Assembly: GCA_039881145.1 (NCBI GenBank)
Contig: JAYKKI010000040.1
Location: forward strand, 253,001-317,000
Reading direction: 5' to 3'
DNA: 64,000 nt
Origin: Druceiella hillmani
Lineage: Eukaryota; Arthropoda; Insecta; Lepidoptera; Hepialidae
Under the pieces are notes generated by a model. It was not told where the DNA came from, made no database searches, and was given only the letters and a program-made list of their open reading frames with translations. Positions 38,745 to 50,774 of the stretch are shown here, one piece after another; position 1 is the stretch's first letter; every line of letters starts with the position of its first letter. Both the position numbers and the translations under genes were made by a program.

Positions 38745-40465
38745 CGATCTCAATGCGGGCATCAGACCATCAGGAGGAACTTGTCAACATTATTACAACG
38801 TGAATTTTATACTGCTTTCCTATATTTAATTCAAAGAAAATATACGCCAAACTGGGTTTTAATGGTTACAAAGTATTAGATACGAATAAAATATTTGACC
38901 AGTTTCTTAATAATAGTTTCTCGCAATTTTATTTATTTAACTTGAAAACTTTTAACTTTTGTTTAAACACCACTAACTCAATAGATAAGTATTTTCCTTA
39001 TCAACGGATTTTGACGGAACATTTTACTTTTCAAATTATTCACAACGATCCCAACCAAAGGACATCTCCAGAAAGGCACCTTCACGATTTTTATGTGTTA
39101 CATGCAAGTTTGCTGGTTTTGTACTAACAAAAACTGATTATTTCTAAATTCGGGTCTATCTCGGCGGTACCGACATACATTTCCTCGGAAACCAGGCGAA
39201 CAAACAGGAGTTTTTCTTTAAACGGTGCCATATTTAGAAGACGCGATTAAAGTTGTTGTAATTTTATGGAGAAAACGACACAAAATACAGTAAAAATTCA
39301 GAAGTAGGAGATTTCAAAGTTTTGACAAATAATACGAAAGTAAGTTAATTTGGCCTTGGTAGCAACAAAAAACGTGGACGTCATTTAAAATTATTTAATA
39401 GCTAAATTGACTAAGTTTTTGACTTTATTTTGCTAAACTGACATTGTATTCAAAATGTAAATAAAAATAATAAACAGTGGATGTTATAATTTGGCAAATT
39501 TTGTTTCACTTTTTGGCATGTTTTCATTTCAAGTACATGGTAAAATTTAAAACTTAACGAACTGGCTGCTTTTACATTAAGGATCGTCCTTAAATATGAG
39601 TTGAAAAGTTCTTAATAATTCCTTGAAAGTTTATATTTACTTTAGTTTCTTTTGAATAATTACGCCTAATAAGTAAAGCTCTTGAAAACGCTTGTAATTT
39701 AATACTAGCGAATAAATTTTCGAGTAGTTAACGTTATACATGCGTCCCTAAATATGGCGTCAATTCGAAGCCCAGAGAACAATATCAAAGCCTATCGCAT
39801 TGCGTACGTGTTTTTAGTATTTTATACATTTTAGTGAGTTTCTTGTTCGACGGTTACTTTAAGTCGTTCTTTTTTTTCTAACGTTTTATTTCTAGGCATC
39901 ACCGTAGTCAGTGATTCAAGCCCATATATAGTTACTTCCCTACCTACCCACGTACTGATGTTTAGTCAAATCGTGCATTGGTTTATGCCTTACTTACTTA
40001 GCAATCTATCGACTACTGTATTTACTATTTTATCTACATACGAACTTATAACTTAATTAATGGCTTTGTTTGTACCATTTTATTTTTGCCTACATATTTA
40101 TTTAATTTCTTTCTTAAGTCAACACAAGTGAAATCACTCGATACTCGATGGGTTTACTTCTCATTGATGAAAAACCTCTCAGCTCTATTATGGTGCCCAG
40201 ATTTTATAAAGGGTGACACCCTTAGTCGTATCAAAACTTTAGAGCCTTTATTATTAGATCATTTGACCTATATCCTCCGAATTCGGTCACGGTAACTGTG
40301 TTCTATCTTATCTACCCCTCCCTATCGAATAATTTTATAGTGTGCTTTCAATTTTCATGGTCGAATTCCAATCAATTTTTATGATACTATACTGAGGCCA
40401 ATCAAATAAAAATAATAATGGAAATTGGCTGATTGATGCTGAAGATATGAGTTAACATACACAAA
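38745..40465. other. Intergenic, no gene recognised
   Basis: Short frames at 38,942-39,127 and 40,086-40,295 lie in more complex sequence than average, but I recognise neither. About 40,090-40,180 resembles 41,595-41,680 on the far side of the neighbouring tandem array. Confidence 0.4.
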
Positions 40466-40471
40466 ACAGAA

Positions 40472-40522
40472 AACATTAATGTTTGAAGTCTTAAGAAGCT
40501 TAAGACTTCAAACATTAATGTT
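40472..40522. repeat. Perfect 24-bp hairpin with 3-base loop
   Basis: AACATTAATGTTTGAAGTCT... (40,472-40,495) is the exact complement of 40,499-40,522; the loop is AAG. It sits at the left edge of the 120-bp tandem array. Confidence 0.97.
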
Positions 40523-40526
40523 AAAT

Positions 40527-41535
40527 CAGCAGATCCTTAGGCCTCATGGTTTAGGCAGGTGGTACCCCTGCAGCATCGGGACTGAGAAGTTACAACACGG
40601 AATTCAATATCAGAGTTTCTGCTTGAGACCCACAACATTTTTTTTAAAGAGATGGTCACAATTTAAGTAGGCAGTATTCCAACGGCATCAAGACTACGAA
40701 GTTGGAATCCGGAGTTTATCGGCATATTCTGTGCTTAAGACTCAAAGTACTAATTCAAAAATAGCAGATTCTGAAATGTCACTGTTGAGATAGACAGTAC
40801 CCTTAAAGTAGGAGGAACAAGAAGTCTAATGACAGAGTCCCTGATTGAGATCCATGATACTATCTTAAAATCAGCAGACCCTTGAGTCTTTCGATGGTAC
40901 TCCCACAGAACCAAGATTGAGGAGTTGAAACCCGAACTTATTGATTCTATGTTTGAGAATCTATAACAGACATTCTGTATATGGATTATCGACTTGAGAT
41001 AAACAATACCGATTTAACAATGGTAGATCCTCAAGTCTCATGGCATAAGTAGGCAGTACTCATGCAGTATAAAGATTGAGGAGTTGAAACCCGGAGTTCC
41101 ATGACAGGGTCTTTGCTTGAGACCGACAATACTAATTTAAGTTCAGCAGATTCTCAGGTTTTATGGCACGGCAGATAATACAACTGTAGTACAAGAACTG
41201 AGGAGTTGGAATCCAAAATTAAGTCTCTGCTTAAGATTCAAAATACTAATTTTAAAACAGCAGGCTCTCAAGTCTTACGATTTAAGCAGGCAGTACCTTC
41301 ACAGTGTCAAGACGGATAATTTCGAATTCAGAGTTTCCGCTTGGGATTCACAATACTATTTTAAAAACAGCACATCGTCATATCCCAAAATTTAGGCAGG
41401 CAATAACCCTGCAATATCAGTACTAAGGAATCGGAACTCACAGTTCGGTGATAGAGTTTTTGCTTAGACAAACATACTAATTTAATAACAGTAGATCTTC
41501 AAGTCTCTTGGTTTAGGCCAATAGCATACCGAAAG
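40527..41535 (+). repeat. Diverged tandem array, unit about 120 bp, about 8 copies
   Basis: Units begin near 40,527, 40,647, 40,762, 40,872, 41,022, 41,144, 41,258, 41,368 and 41,489. Recurrent motifs in fixed order are CAGCAGATCCTCAAGTCTCA, TTTAGGCAGGCAGTACC, CTGAGGAGTTGGAA and TCTCTGCTTGAGAC, then ACAATACTAATTTAA. Unit-to-unit divergence is substantial and one unit is longer (about 150 bases). No open frame persists. The composition is clearly less AT-rich than the flanks. This is an old minisatellite or satellite-like array of unknown origin. Confidence 0.9.
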
Positions 41536-41539
41536 TAAC

Positions 41540-44200
41540 AGGGTTTATGGATCAAAGGTTGCAATCATATTGCATGTATTTCTGTATACTTACCAACCTA
41601 TTTATCCTGTTAATCATTTGCTATGTCAAGGCAAGTCACATGAATCCAATTTCGATGAGTTAACTCTTCATTACTGAAGATTTCCGGTCACGTTATTCTT
41701 GCACCGTAATTTTGTTAGAGAGCTTATTTATGTAGCCCTTAGTAATTTCTTATTACAATATCATTAAACCTAAATCATCAAAACTCTACGTCTTTTCATC
41801 TATTCTATGGTATATCTTCAATTTTGATTTTAAAAATTCTGCCCAAATGTTTATTATACTATATTAGAAGTGTATACTTCCAAAAACCGAAGAAATCAAA
41901 CTTGATAAAATTTTATTTTCTATCGTGCGATGAGAATTTGGTTTCATTTTTCAAATCTTGGGCGTGAATAAATACTCGTACATATGCGAATTGCTCATAA
42001 ACTATCAAATTGTATTATGTCAATATTTATTACACTAATTATAACGCGGCCGATTAAAACAGAGTTAGGATTTTTAAAGGAACAATTTCTGTTTCCGAAT
42101 ATTTTTCATGACGAGTCACTCGATGAAAATTGAATATAAAAAATTAGTAATTGATAAAAAAATGTTTTTCAAATAATTCGAAAATCGGTATATCTTCGAA
42201 ATTAATTTAATTTCACAGATATACCAATTTCTTTTACTCGATTCAAACGCGGATATATTCCTAAGAACTGCTCGAACAATGGTTTCGTAGAAATAAAACC
42301 ATAGTGATGCTTAAGTACCTAGGATCTCCTATTTAATGAAAATAAGTGAAGAAGAATGTTTTTAAAGGAGTGTTTAAAGGTTAAGTATGAATTACATTTG
42401 AGGCTATTAGTATAAATGTGTGTAGGTACGTATACGTACTTTCACAGCTTTATAAAATCATTTTACTGACTACGCAATTTTTTATTGGATATTGTTTAGA
42501 GGAATGAACAAAACAATGTTTCCAAGCTTGAAAATCCGCAGTGCCCTTGAGCAACAGAACGGAAAAAATTAAATCTATGCTCTAAAATCTAAAACTTGTT
42601 TTCAAAACTTAAACCTTTTTCCGGAAATAGAAGCAAAATATTGTTTTTTTTTCCATGCACTAGAAAGTTTTTTGTAGGCCACTTGTGTACAGTAAAGAAA
42701 GATGATGACTACGTTAATGCCGTTGCTATGGTAATGTATGATATTATAGTTTTTAGAGGTTATGCTTTTCTATTTTAACTCAGATAAAGCTGCTATTATT
42801 GGTGCTAAATCTTCCTACAATATTTGTGACATAGTACGAAGTTGATTGGTTTAGCATTAAATTGTGTAGTGTTATTATTTTGGTAGTGTTTTAATTTCAT
42901 TAGATTATTTATTTATTTTAATAAAAGTTTTACCCGGATTTTTTGAGACCCATTTTAGCAAAACACTAAACATTTCATTCAATGTCTCAACACGCCAAAT
43001 CATTCAAATATCCAATGTCAGTGACAGATAACTAATTTAATAAATGATTCACGATGATAGATATATAGTTCGAATAAGGATAACAACAGTTATATAATCG
43101 AAATGTTTGATTCGTAAAATTTTCCATAATAGGCGGGATGAAAAAGCGGTGAATGAACAGAGAAATAAATAATTGCACAAAGATTCAATTTATCTCCTTC
43201 TTGACGCACATAACTAACTTCACGCACAGTAGTTACGGATAACTAACTATATCTTTACTAAAATTCAGTTTGGCGAATTATGTGAAAACTTTAACTATCA
43301 CGAAGACACGGGCATATCTGATTGCCGACGGACGGACGGTGAAGATTGATGATTCATTACGGTCAATCGATATTGTAAAATTCTGTTCAAAGGATTTAAA
43401 ATAAAGTATGTCCTAAGCGAAAAATATGAAAGAAGTAATAATTTTGTCATATTTTAAATCGTCTTCCATACAATGTAAACAATTACACGCAGCGTACCCT
43501 AATTGTCTGATATACGTACATCCCATATTTATGAATATTTAAATATATGTAATTTATAGTATTCAAGCGAAGTCCGCAACTTGATGTATATGATCTGTGG
43601 TCCACACAAAATAAATGAACTTACTAAGACTTTTCCATGAAATTACAAGCGTGTTCGCGACGCAAAAGGTTAGAAACCTCAAGTAAGTAAAATTGATTGG
43701 TCATTTCAAGTAGCCGATTTTTAGCGCGAGGGTAAGAGAGCAGCCCGTAGCTTACATTCAAAATTAAACAATTCCATTTTATGATTCAGAGATTCCAAGA
43801 GCATCATATAATGACAACTATAGTGTTGCACTAGCTTATTTGCTGATTATCAGTCATTCAGAGTAAACAAACTGGTAACAGAGTAAAAGTAGGTAGTTTT
43901 TCATTTTAAAAATGTCCCTGTTATATTTGATAGTAGGTTTAATACATTGAATTATTTAATGTTTTCGGTGTACGGTTTTTCATTAGCTTCTTATTGTGAA
44001 TGTCTATTTTCGTAATAACAGGTAGATTTTGTTGCTCAGTAGAGTGCCATTCAAGTGAGATTTTCCAATTTATATATTGAAACATTAATATAAGACCAAT
44101 GATAGATCGACGTCAAATCGGAAATTATAAGTTCCTAAAAAAGGTATTGTACATCATTTTCATGTGCGATAAATCTTTGCTCTTAGCCGGCAGTTGTATT
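41540..44200. other. Intergenic, no gene recognised
   Basis: Includes a flank similar to the left side of the tandem array (about 41,595-41,680) and a CGGACGGACGG patch near 43,331. No coding signal. Confidence 0.4.
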
Positions 44201-44215
44201 TTGAACAAAATCTTA

Positions 44216-44456
44216 CTGAATATATTTGGCGTTAATTTTGTAGAAATTCATTATTCACAATTAAAAGAAACTACGTGATATAGTATTATTTCTACTTTCT
44301 TTAAGTTCTTTAACACGATCTAGGTTTCGCTGTATTACAACATATTTGCTAATAGCCCACTTTAAGATGTTGTAATACAACGAAACCTAGGTAGTGGTAA
44401 AGAACTTAAAGAAAGTAGAAATAATACTACGTCACGTAGTTTCATTTTAATTGTAG
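44216..44456 (+). mobile_element. Palindromic MITE, copy 4
   Basis: Leader TGAATATATTTGGCG, then arms of about 85 bases with few mismatches around a centre of about two dozen bases (TTTGCTAATAGCCCACTT). Identical 11-mers ACAAAATCTTA flank it at 44,205-44,215 and 44,457-44,467. With copy 3 it defines the family's ends and duplication length. Confidence 0.93.
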
Positions 44457-44469
44457 ACAAAATCTTATG

Positions 44470-45225
44470 CTGGCGTTGGTAATAATTCCGTTTCTACAAA
44501 TGAAAGAATATCCTTAATAATAACTTACTTAATCAAAAATTCCATTTGTGATAATCTTGACAAAAAAAAACGATTTAAAAATGGTTTTATACGAAGAAAG
44601 GGGCCAGGAAAGAAAATATCAAATTTTTGACCTCTTTATCTCTTTAATAAGGAAGAATATCCTTATTTAACTTTTTTCATCAATTGTTTTTATATAAGTT
44701 TGTGTTTGTATTTGCTTAATCAGTTTTTGTTGTCAGTAAGAATGATAATTAATGAAAAAAGTTTTAACAAGTAGTCTTTTGCAAAATGTATAATTTATGT
44801 AGGAAATATTTTTAATCAAATTTTTTCTTATGAAACAATGGTGAGGAAAAATTATTTTATTTAAAAATATCGTTTTTAAGGTGTGTTTTTTTTTATTAAT
44901 AATCATGAAACAATGAAATTTCCATTGGTGTTAAACTACATTTGTTTCAATTTAAGTAATTTGACAACGAGCCCACACTCAGTCATTTCAAAGATGGGTT
45001 GTTTCCTACATAGAAGACAATCGCCTGTACTTATTTTCAGAACCGAGTCATAAATTTTAGGTCATCGATACGTTCCCCGATCTTCCCCATCGATACTTCC
45101 ACCGATCCCTTGTGAAATTTTATACACAAATGAACTTTGTCGACTTACAGGCAGTGTTAAAATAAAATTAAAAGTATCAAATTAAATCTATAAGTAAAGA
45201 GAACCGATAATATCTCATTAAATTT
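44470..45225. other. AT-rich intergenic, nothing recognised
   Basis: No supported feature. Confidence 0.45.
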
Positions 45226-45227
45226 TT

Positions 45228-45345
45228 ATTCACAATTAAATGAAACTACGTGATGTAGTATTATTTCTACTTTATTTAAATACATAACCACGACCGAGGT
45301 TTCATTGTATAACAACACCTTCATGTGGGCAAATTGTAAAGATGT
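45228..45345 (+). mobile_element. Palindromic MITE, copy 6 (left half only)
   Basis: From ATTCACAATTAAATGAAACT through ACGACCGAGGTTTCATTGTA to the central GTGGGCAAATTGTAAAGATG. Leader and right arm are missing, so this is an old truncated copy. Confidence 0.8.
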
Positions 45346-45634
45346 AAAATCTCTCATTTAAAACAAAAAATACTTTTAATAAATGCATTTTTTAAAAATA
45401 TTTATTAAATCTAGGTATTTTATTAACTTAGGAATATTTTAGAGCATAGGACAACGCTAATAGAATTTTTATTTTAATGTTTACTGACAAACACGTCTAA
45501 GTGTTGAAAAATTATAACAAATTTCTAATACAAATTTTTACCACTGTGTATAAGAAAAGTGAAAAAAATAATTCCTTTTACGTATATATTATTTTAACCA
45601 ATTAAAGTCGAATGAACATTTAAGTTCGCCAGAT

Positions 45635-45898
45635 GCATAATTATAAAGGGATAGATAATATTTGTGATTTATGTTGTTCGAATAATTTTGCTTATGAAAA
45701 ATTGCATAATTTCAAAAATTTGCATATCAAAAATTGGCTAACAATAATTTTGCATAATTATAAAGGGATATATAATATTTGTGATTTATGTTGTTCGAAT
45801 AATTTTGCTTATAGAAAATTGCATAATTTAAAAAATTTGCATATCAAAAATTGGCTAACAATAATTTTGCATAATTATAAAGGGATAGATAATATTTG
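45635..45898 (+). repeat. Tandem repeat, unit exactly 117 bp, 2.3 copies
   Basis: Units start at 45,635, 45,752 and 45,869 (GCATAATTATAAAGGG) and differ at only a few bases, so the array is recent. Because 117 is divisible by three, a 105-codon frame stays open across it; that frame is an artefact. The unit end AAAATTGGCTAACAATAAT occurs again at about 47,765-47,783. Confidence 0.95.
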
Positions 45899-45899
45899 G

Positions 45900-47355
45900 G
45901 ATTCCTTTAGAATAGTACCTGCCATAATTTCGAATCGCTGCTTAGAATGACGGCATATTGTTTTTCTGGATTTGGCCCTTCATCACACACGATTCTCCCC
46001 TTTCTGCATAAAAGGGTTTATTATCTTTTTGTAGGTGATCAATCTAACAGGTAAGGGTGGAATGCGGGGGGGGGGGAAGGAGAGTGTTGCAAAGACTGTG
46101 ATATCCCACTGAAATCAAAATATTCCCAATATTCTCAATAAAAGTATTAAAGTACAAATAGTTTTTATAAAATCAATCGTACCCCTCCCCATCTGCAATA
46201 TTAGAAAATAAATAGACAAAAATAGTAATTTAATTACAACTTTGTTACAAACAATAAGTTATATATAATTACCAAACTTCATTGTCTTGGCGCAGGTGTA
46301 CAAAAACAAAGAAACGGATGAAAATTAGTTTACACAACTGGAGCGTAGTCTAGAAAAAGATATTAATTTTTGGAATAAAATAAGCTAAACCGTTTAGCGA
46401 TTTACATCAAAGAAAGGACTAAAAATGAAACTAAGCCATAGTAATAATCATGTATAAAAAGTAAATTTCCCAAAGTTTTATATTGTTTATATTGTTAAGG
46501 AAAATAAAGTGCAGCGGACGGACGATATTTTTTTTTATTTAAAATATCGAAGAATGGATTTTTTGTATTTGAATATCGGAAAATGGATTGATGATTCAAT
46601 ATTGTTAAAAAAAATCGAGAAAATAAATTTATTATTTCTAAGAACTAATACAACATCTAGTTAACTTCTAGTAAACAGTAAATTAGCAGTTTTAATTAAA
46701 AGTAACTTTGTCACGTAAATAACACTGCGCTAGTTTTAATTTTATTACACTACGTTATTTACGTATCTAGTATGATGTAGTAGATGAAAAAATAGTAGTA
46801 CTTAATTAACTATTGAGATTTATATTAATGAAACCGATGAAATATAGAAAGAAAGAACGAAAGGATGAAATGAAATGACGTTGTTTGGAAATGTCCTAAG
46901 TATAGTGGGCGTTTAAGTTGAAACACAAATTACGACGTTTTTGACGTGAATACGTCTTTAAATTTGCTACCATACTGGGGGCAATCCAAAAAACCTAATG
47001 ATAACAAAATCAGGGGATAGAGTTTGGCGTTGCAGTTTTGAATCTATCCTCTACATCAAACATTTATACCACTGGATAGCTAAAGGATCAAAGAATGTAT
47101 TACGATAAGCAATAATAATGATGCATCGCGCGCGGTGGAGGGGGAAGCGCCGCCATATTGAAGTTATTTTTCTGCGTATCGAGATTTGCATTTAGTATAA
47201 CTTTTGATTCGGAAAATCTACGATGTTCGTTTAAGTTTTAATCATCAGCTGTCGTCAAAATCTATCGATTGTGTATAAAATACTACTTTAAAGTAGTGAC
47301 AGTGAATATAATAAGGTGTTAGAATAAAAAAATATTATGAAAAATATAAAATGTC
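45900..47355. other. Intergenic; GC-richer patch before the next ORF
   Basis: Holds a G run (about 46,065-46,076), an imperfect inverted repeat around TAAATAACACTG/TACGTTATTTACG (about 46,715-46,767), and a GC-rich patch GCGCGCGGTGGAGGGGGAAG (47,127-47,146) next to GCCGCCATATTG. That patch could be the 5' region of an element or transcript containing the following ORF. Confidence 0.4.
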
Positions 47356-47361
47356 GGCTAT

Positions 47362-47715
47362 ATGCGTCGAAAAGCCAAAACCAAATACAGAGATCGTATA
47401 CGGCTAGAAAGGGCTCCTCAAGAACAATCGAATGTTAATAATAAAACAGCATATGGCCGAGTCAAGCAGTGCCGGGAACGTAAAAGACTGAATGCGGCCG
47501 AGCGGATCAATGACGGTGCCAGTACATCTGTAGCTGGGGTGGTTGAAATTATGCAAGTGGATGACGAAATCGCTTCTACATCGATAACGGACTGTATAGG
47601 CATAGATTGTGTTCGATCGACGATTATGAAGACACATTGGGCCGCAGCTAGAGCACGTTTCAATATAACCCGTTACATAGACGTATTCACGTACAACACA
47701 CGGCCGTGTCCATGA
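47362..47715 (+). pseudogene. Basic-repeat ORF, possible Helitron-associated N-terminal fragment
   Basis: A 117-codon frame in sequence clearly less AT-rich than its surroundings. The first third is strongly basic and repeats a motif: RRKAKTKYRDRIRLER, then about 30 residues later VKQCRERKRLNAAERIN. This resembles the AER.REYR.RKR repeats found at the start of many insect proteins encoded by Helitron-type and related elements. After an acidic linker, HWAAARARFN.TRYIDVFT resembles the segment that precedes the CxxC region in those proteins. The frame ends before any zinc-binding or helicase part. Regular deviation from the expected repeat suggests decay. Two minus-strand frames over the same bases look like shadows. 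Host exon is the alternative. Confidence 0.45.
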
Positions 47716-47719
47716 CACA

Positions 47720-50380
47720 GCCACACCCCATTTTTTTATTTTTTGAAATAAGGAATGAAATAAAAATTGGCTAACAATAATGTATTGATTTGAAAGTTTT
47801 TAATGACTTCTACTTGCGTTCTTTTAATAAAAATCTAAATGTATGTACTCCTAAGGTGACCTGATCTGAGAACCGATGATTGATGAATATATAATGATTT
47901 CATTACATATTTCATTATATATCTTTGAAATTCACCTAATACAGTTTATAAAAACAGATAATATGCGAAAAATGATCTTATGTGTGTTTTCCGTTCTTTC
48001 AAGTTCCGTTTAGTTTCATAAATTTTAATGATCCGTTGCTGCTGGCTAATAAGGACGATTCACATTTTCAATAGACCAAAATAAATATGTCAATAAATAT
48101 ATTTACATTACGTCTTTTCATGTAGAAAAACTTCTATTTTTTTAAACTATCTTTGAAAACAAAATATTATTTATGAAAACAAAGGTATCCGTTTTTAAAA
48201 TAGACAGCGCTGGAACGGTCACGGCGACATAAACCGTGATAAAAATTCAATAATATATGGTCTGAAATGTTGACAGAAAAACGAGAAACAGCTTTTTGCG
48301 CGGAAATTATATTAAACCCTTAAGTGATATCCCTTTAGAATAAAACATTCAACAATTGTAGATAACATAAAAACTGGTCTGTAAACCGGTTTTCCACGAA
48401 TAACTCGAAAATCGTTAAAAATTTCGAAAAATGTTTAAAGTTAAAATTGTAGAATGTAAAATTCAACATAACAATTATCCTATGAACTAAATTCATAGAA
48501 ATTATAGTCGTCGAGGAGAAAGTTTAAAAATTAATCAATAACAGAAATTTCCAAAAAATCAGAGTAAAATCAATATTCAATTACATTTTGTTCTTTCATG
48601 TTAATTGCTTGTATTAGTGAGTACTGAATAAATTGCTTTGAATAAAAAAAGGAAATAAATTGTCGGACATGTACTACTATCTACTATCATTAAAAATACT
48701 GTATCATTAAAAAACTGTATAAAACATTTATAATTTGAGATAAAGAAAGTAATCGAAATGATGAATAAAAAAAATAAGATTCCTTGCATTAATTTTTTTA
48801 GGTTTGGTTTTAACTCCTGTAAAAAGGTTTCGATAAAAAATGCGCTACTTTTTTCATCCCTCTGAGTATGCTAGACTTACTTATTTTAATGAAGCTTTTT
48901 TGGAGTTTAGTCCTTAACAATAAATTTCCATATTTAGAACCCAGTATGAAGTTTTATGAGCAGCAAAATTAGAAGTTCAGAGCATACAAAGTTCATAGCG
49001 TTAAAAAGTGTAATGAGCTAATTTTAGGTACATCTTTAATTGACATATCGAATTATTTACTGACAGTTATAAACGTCGTTTGTTTTGGCTGAAAGCATTG
49101 TATCTAACGAAAGTTGTAAAATGAACACAAGAAAAAGAAACTACACGGAAACAGAGTGCAGATATTGTCCTTGTATAGAGATATAATTAAAAATAAACGC
49201 ACCAACGGAGCAAACGTGAAGTTGAAAAAAATGCCGAGATACCTATATATATATTAGTGAAAGTTAAAAAGTACAGTCAAATGTTCACGTTTAAAATATA
49301 AATAGAATTAAGTCATTTATCTATTTATTTAAAGGCTCGCAAAACAAATTACAGTCACATAGATGTATAGTAAAAATAACAGAGTATAATACTATACTAT
49401 AACTCTAATTATGTGCGTACAAAATGGTTAGAGTATTCATATATAAATTTTCAAGAATTACTTGGGTTATTAAATATATTAAAAATGTATTGATCAATTA
49501 TTAAAATTCGTATTAATTTCGAATTACATTATTTTTTGCATACTGAACAAAACATTAATTCTATCGTAGCTGGTTTTAATTTATAAATAATGTATTTTGT
49601 ATTTCCTTTTAAATGTTAATAATTTCGGTTCTAAAATATCCAAGGACGGATGTTGAGACATAATATCGTTATGCAATCAGCACATTCGAATTATGGGGTT
49701 ATAAAAAGAAATGTTATTGTTATAAATTTGTAGTATGAATAATCTCTGTAATGGTATGCGGGATCTGAGTCGAGTGTTGATATTGAGTAGAGAGAGGAGA
49801 TAGGAATAATCAACGTGCGAATGTATGATTTTATGTAAATATAACGGATCAGCACTTTTTCTCCGTGCAACTAGTAATGACAAATTAAATTATTGTAGTC
49901 GGATTTCCTGGCGTATAGACTATAGTCCAAGATGAAGCCATAATAAATTTGTTTGATGAATACAGAATTAATTTGTTTACAAGAATGTAATTGTTTGTTA
50001 ATGATGTGCTAAGAAACGTGTACTTTATTTGTTTCTTTAAGCAAAAGAAAGTTAACTTTGATTTAATATAAAAGCCAAGCAGAGAAGAAAGTTGGCAAGG
50101 GAAAGGTAGCAGCGGATGGCCAATGGTGAAGATGTGATTAACTACATCCAAATTGACCCCGTCGTTTCCTTAATAGCGCCATGGTTAATTGTGGAAGTCT
50201 CATCAAACGGTTCTTCCCAGCAATTCAATTGAGGTAAACAACATGAATTTCAATAAGTGTACAATTAACCATTAATTTACAGTATTTTTAACAAACTGAT
50301 TAATACAGTAACGGGGCACGGAAAGCTTTTGGATTGATTTATTTGAAGCGAACTTTATTAGAATTTATGTGAGAAAGTTT
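47720..50380. other. AT-rich intergenic with repeat G, copy 2
   Basis: 47,850-47,950 is the inverted partner of 357-476. The remainder shows only short chance frames, and none of those at 48,601-50,151 is recognised. Confidence 0.45.
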
Positions 50381-50382
50381 AT

Positions 50383-50773
50383 GTGAGAAGTGAAGTTTTC
50401 GCTGAAACCACGGAAAAATTGCCAACATCGTCCGAGGCAACGGAAGAGGTTCCTGTTTGTCAGCCTAGGGGTGATGTGAAGGAAACCATGTTGGACGTGG
50501 GCATGAATGTATCAATACTCAGGCTTCTGTTGCATTTATATGCTACACCAATACGCTGGGAAAACATCAGCATTTGCATATCTGAGTCACTTTCATCCAA
50601 CGTCAATTGCTTCAAACGGATGAATTAAAACGACATTACATGAGACATGAAATAGTGCAGATGCAAGGAAGAGAAGACGAGCTCCATGAAATTCGCAATC
50701 AAATTTTGTTAAGTCAAACTGGAGAAGCGAATTCTCTTGCTGAAGTTACAGAGAGGGAATTGAAAAATAAATG
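50383..50773 (+). pseudogene. Coding-like fragment, unknown product, frameshifted
   Basis: The base composition is richer than the surroundings. Frame 1 (50,383-50,628) reads EVFAETTEKLPTSSEATEEV, then PVCQPRGDVKETMLDVG and on to a stop. A second open stretch (about 50,586-50,773) in another frame reads QTDELKRHYMRHEIVQMQGR, then EDELHEIRNQILLSQ, and ends ELKNK-stop. The acidic Thr/Ser linker followed by a charged helical tail resembles the C-terminal half of Myb/SANT-like proteins carried by DNA transposons, but no SANT helices are visible, so I do not assign a family. The frame change suggests a pseudogene, or two exons with an unrecognised junction. Confidence 0.4.
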
Positions 50774-50774
50774 A

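Noticed and set aside
38589..38879. 96-codon frame
   Set aside because: Runs through a perfect 35-bp hairpin, and the remaining sequence matches no family I know.
40527..41535. CRISPR-like regular repeats
   Set aside because: Units of about 120 bp with no unique spacers; eukaryotic-type DNA; a tandem array.
45633..45950. 105-codon frame with repeated peptide
   Set aside because: Explained by a 117-bp tandem repeat whose length is a multiple of three.
47404..47724. Two minus-strand frames over the 47.4-47.7-kb ORF
   Set aside because: Shadow frames; the plus-strand reading has the duplicated basic motif and better protein character.
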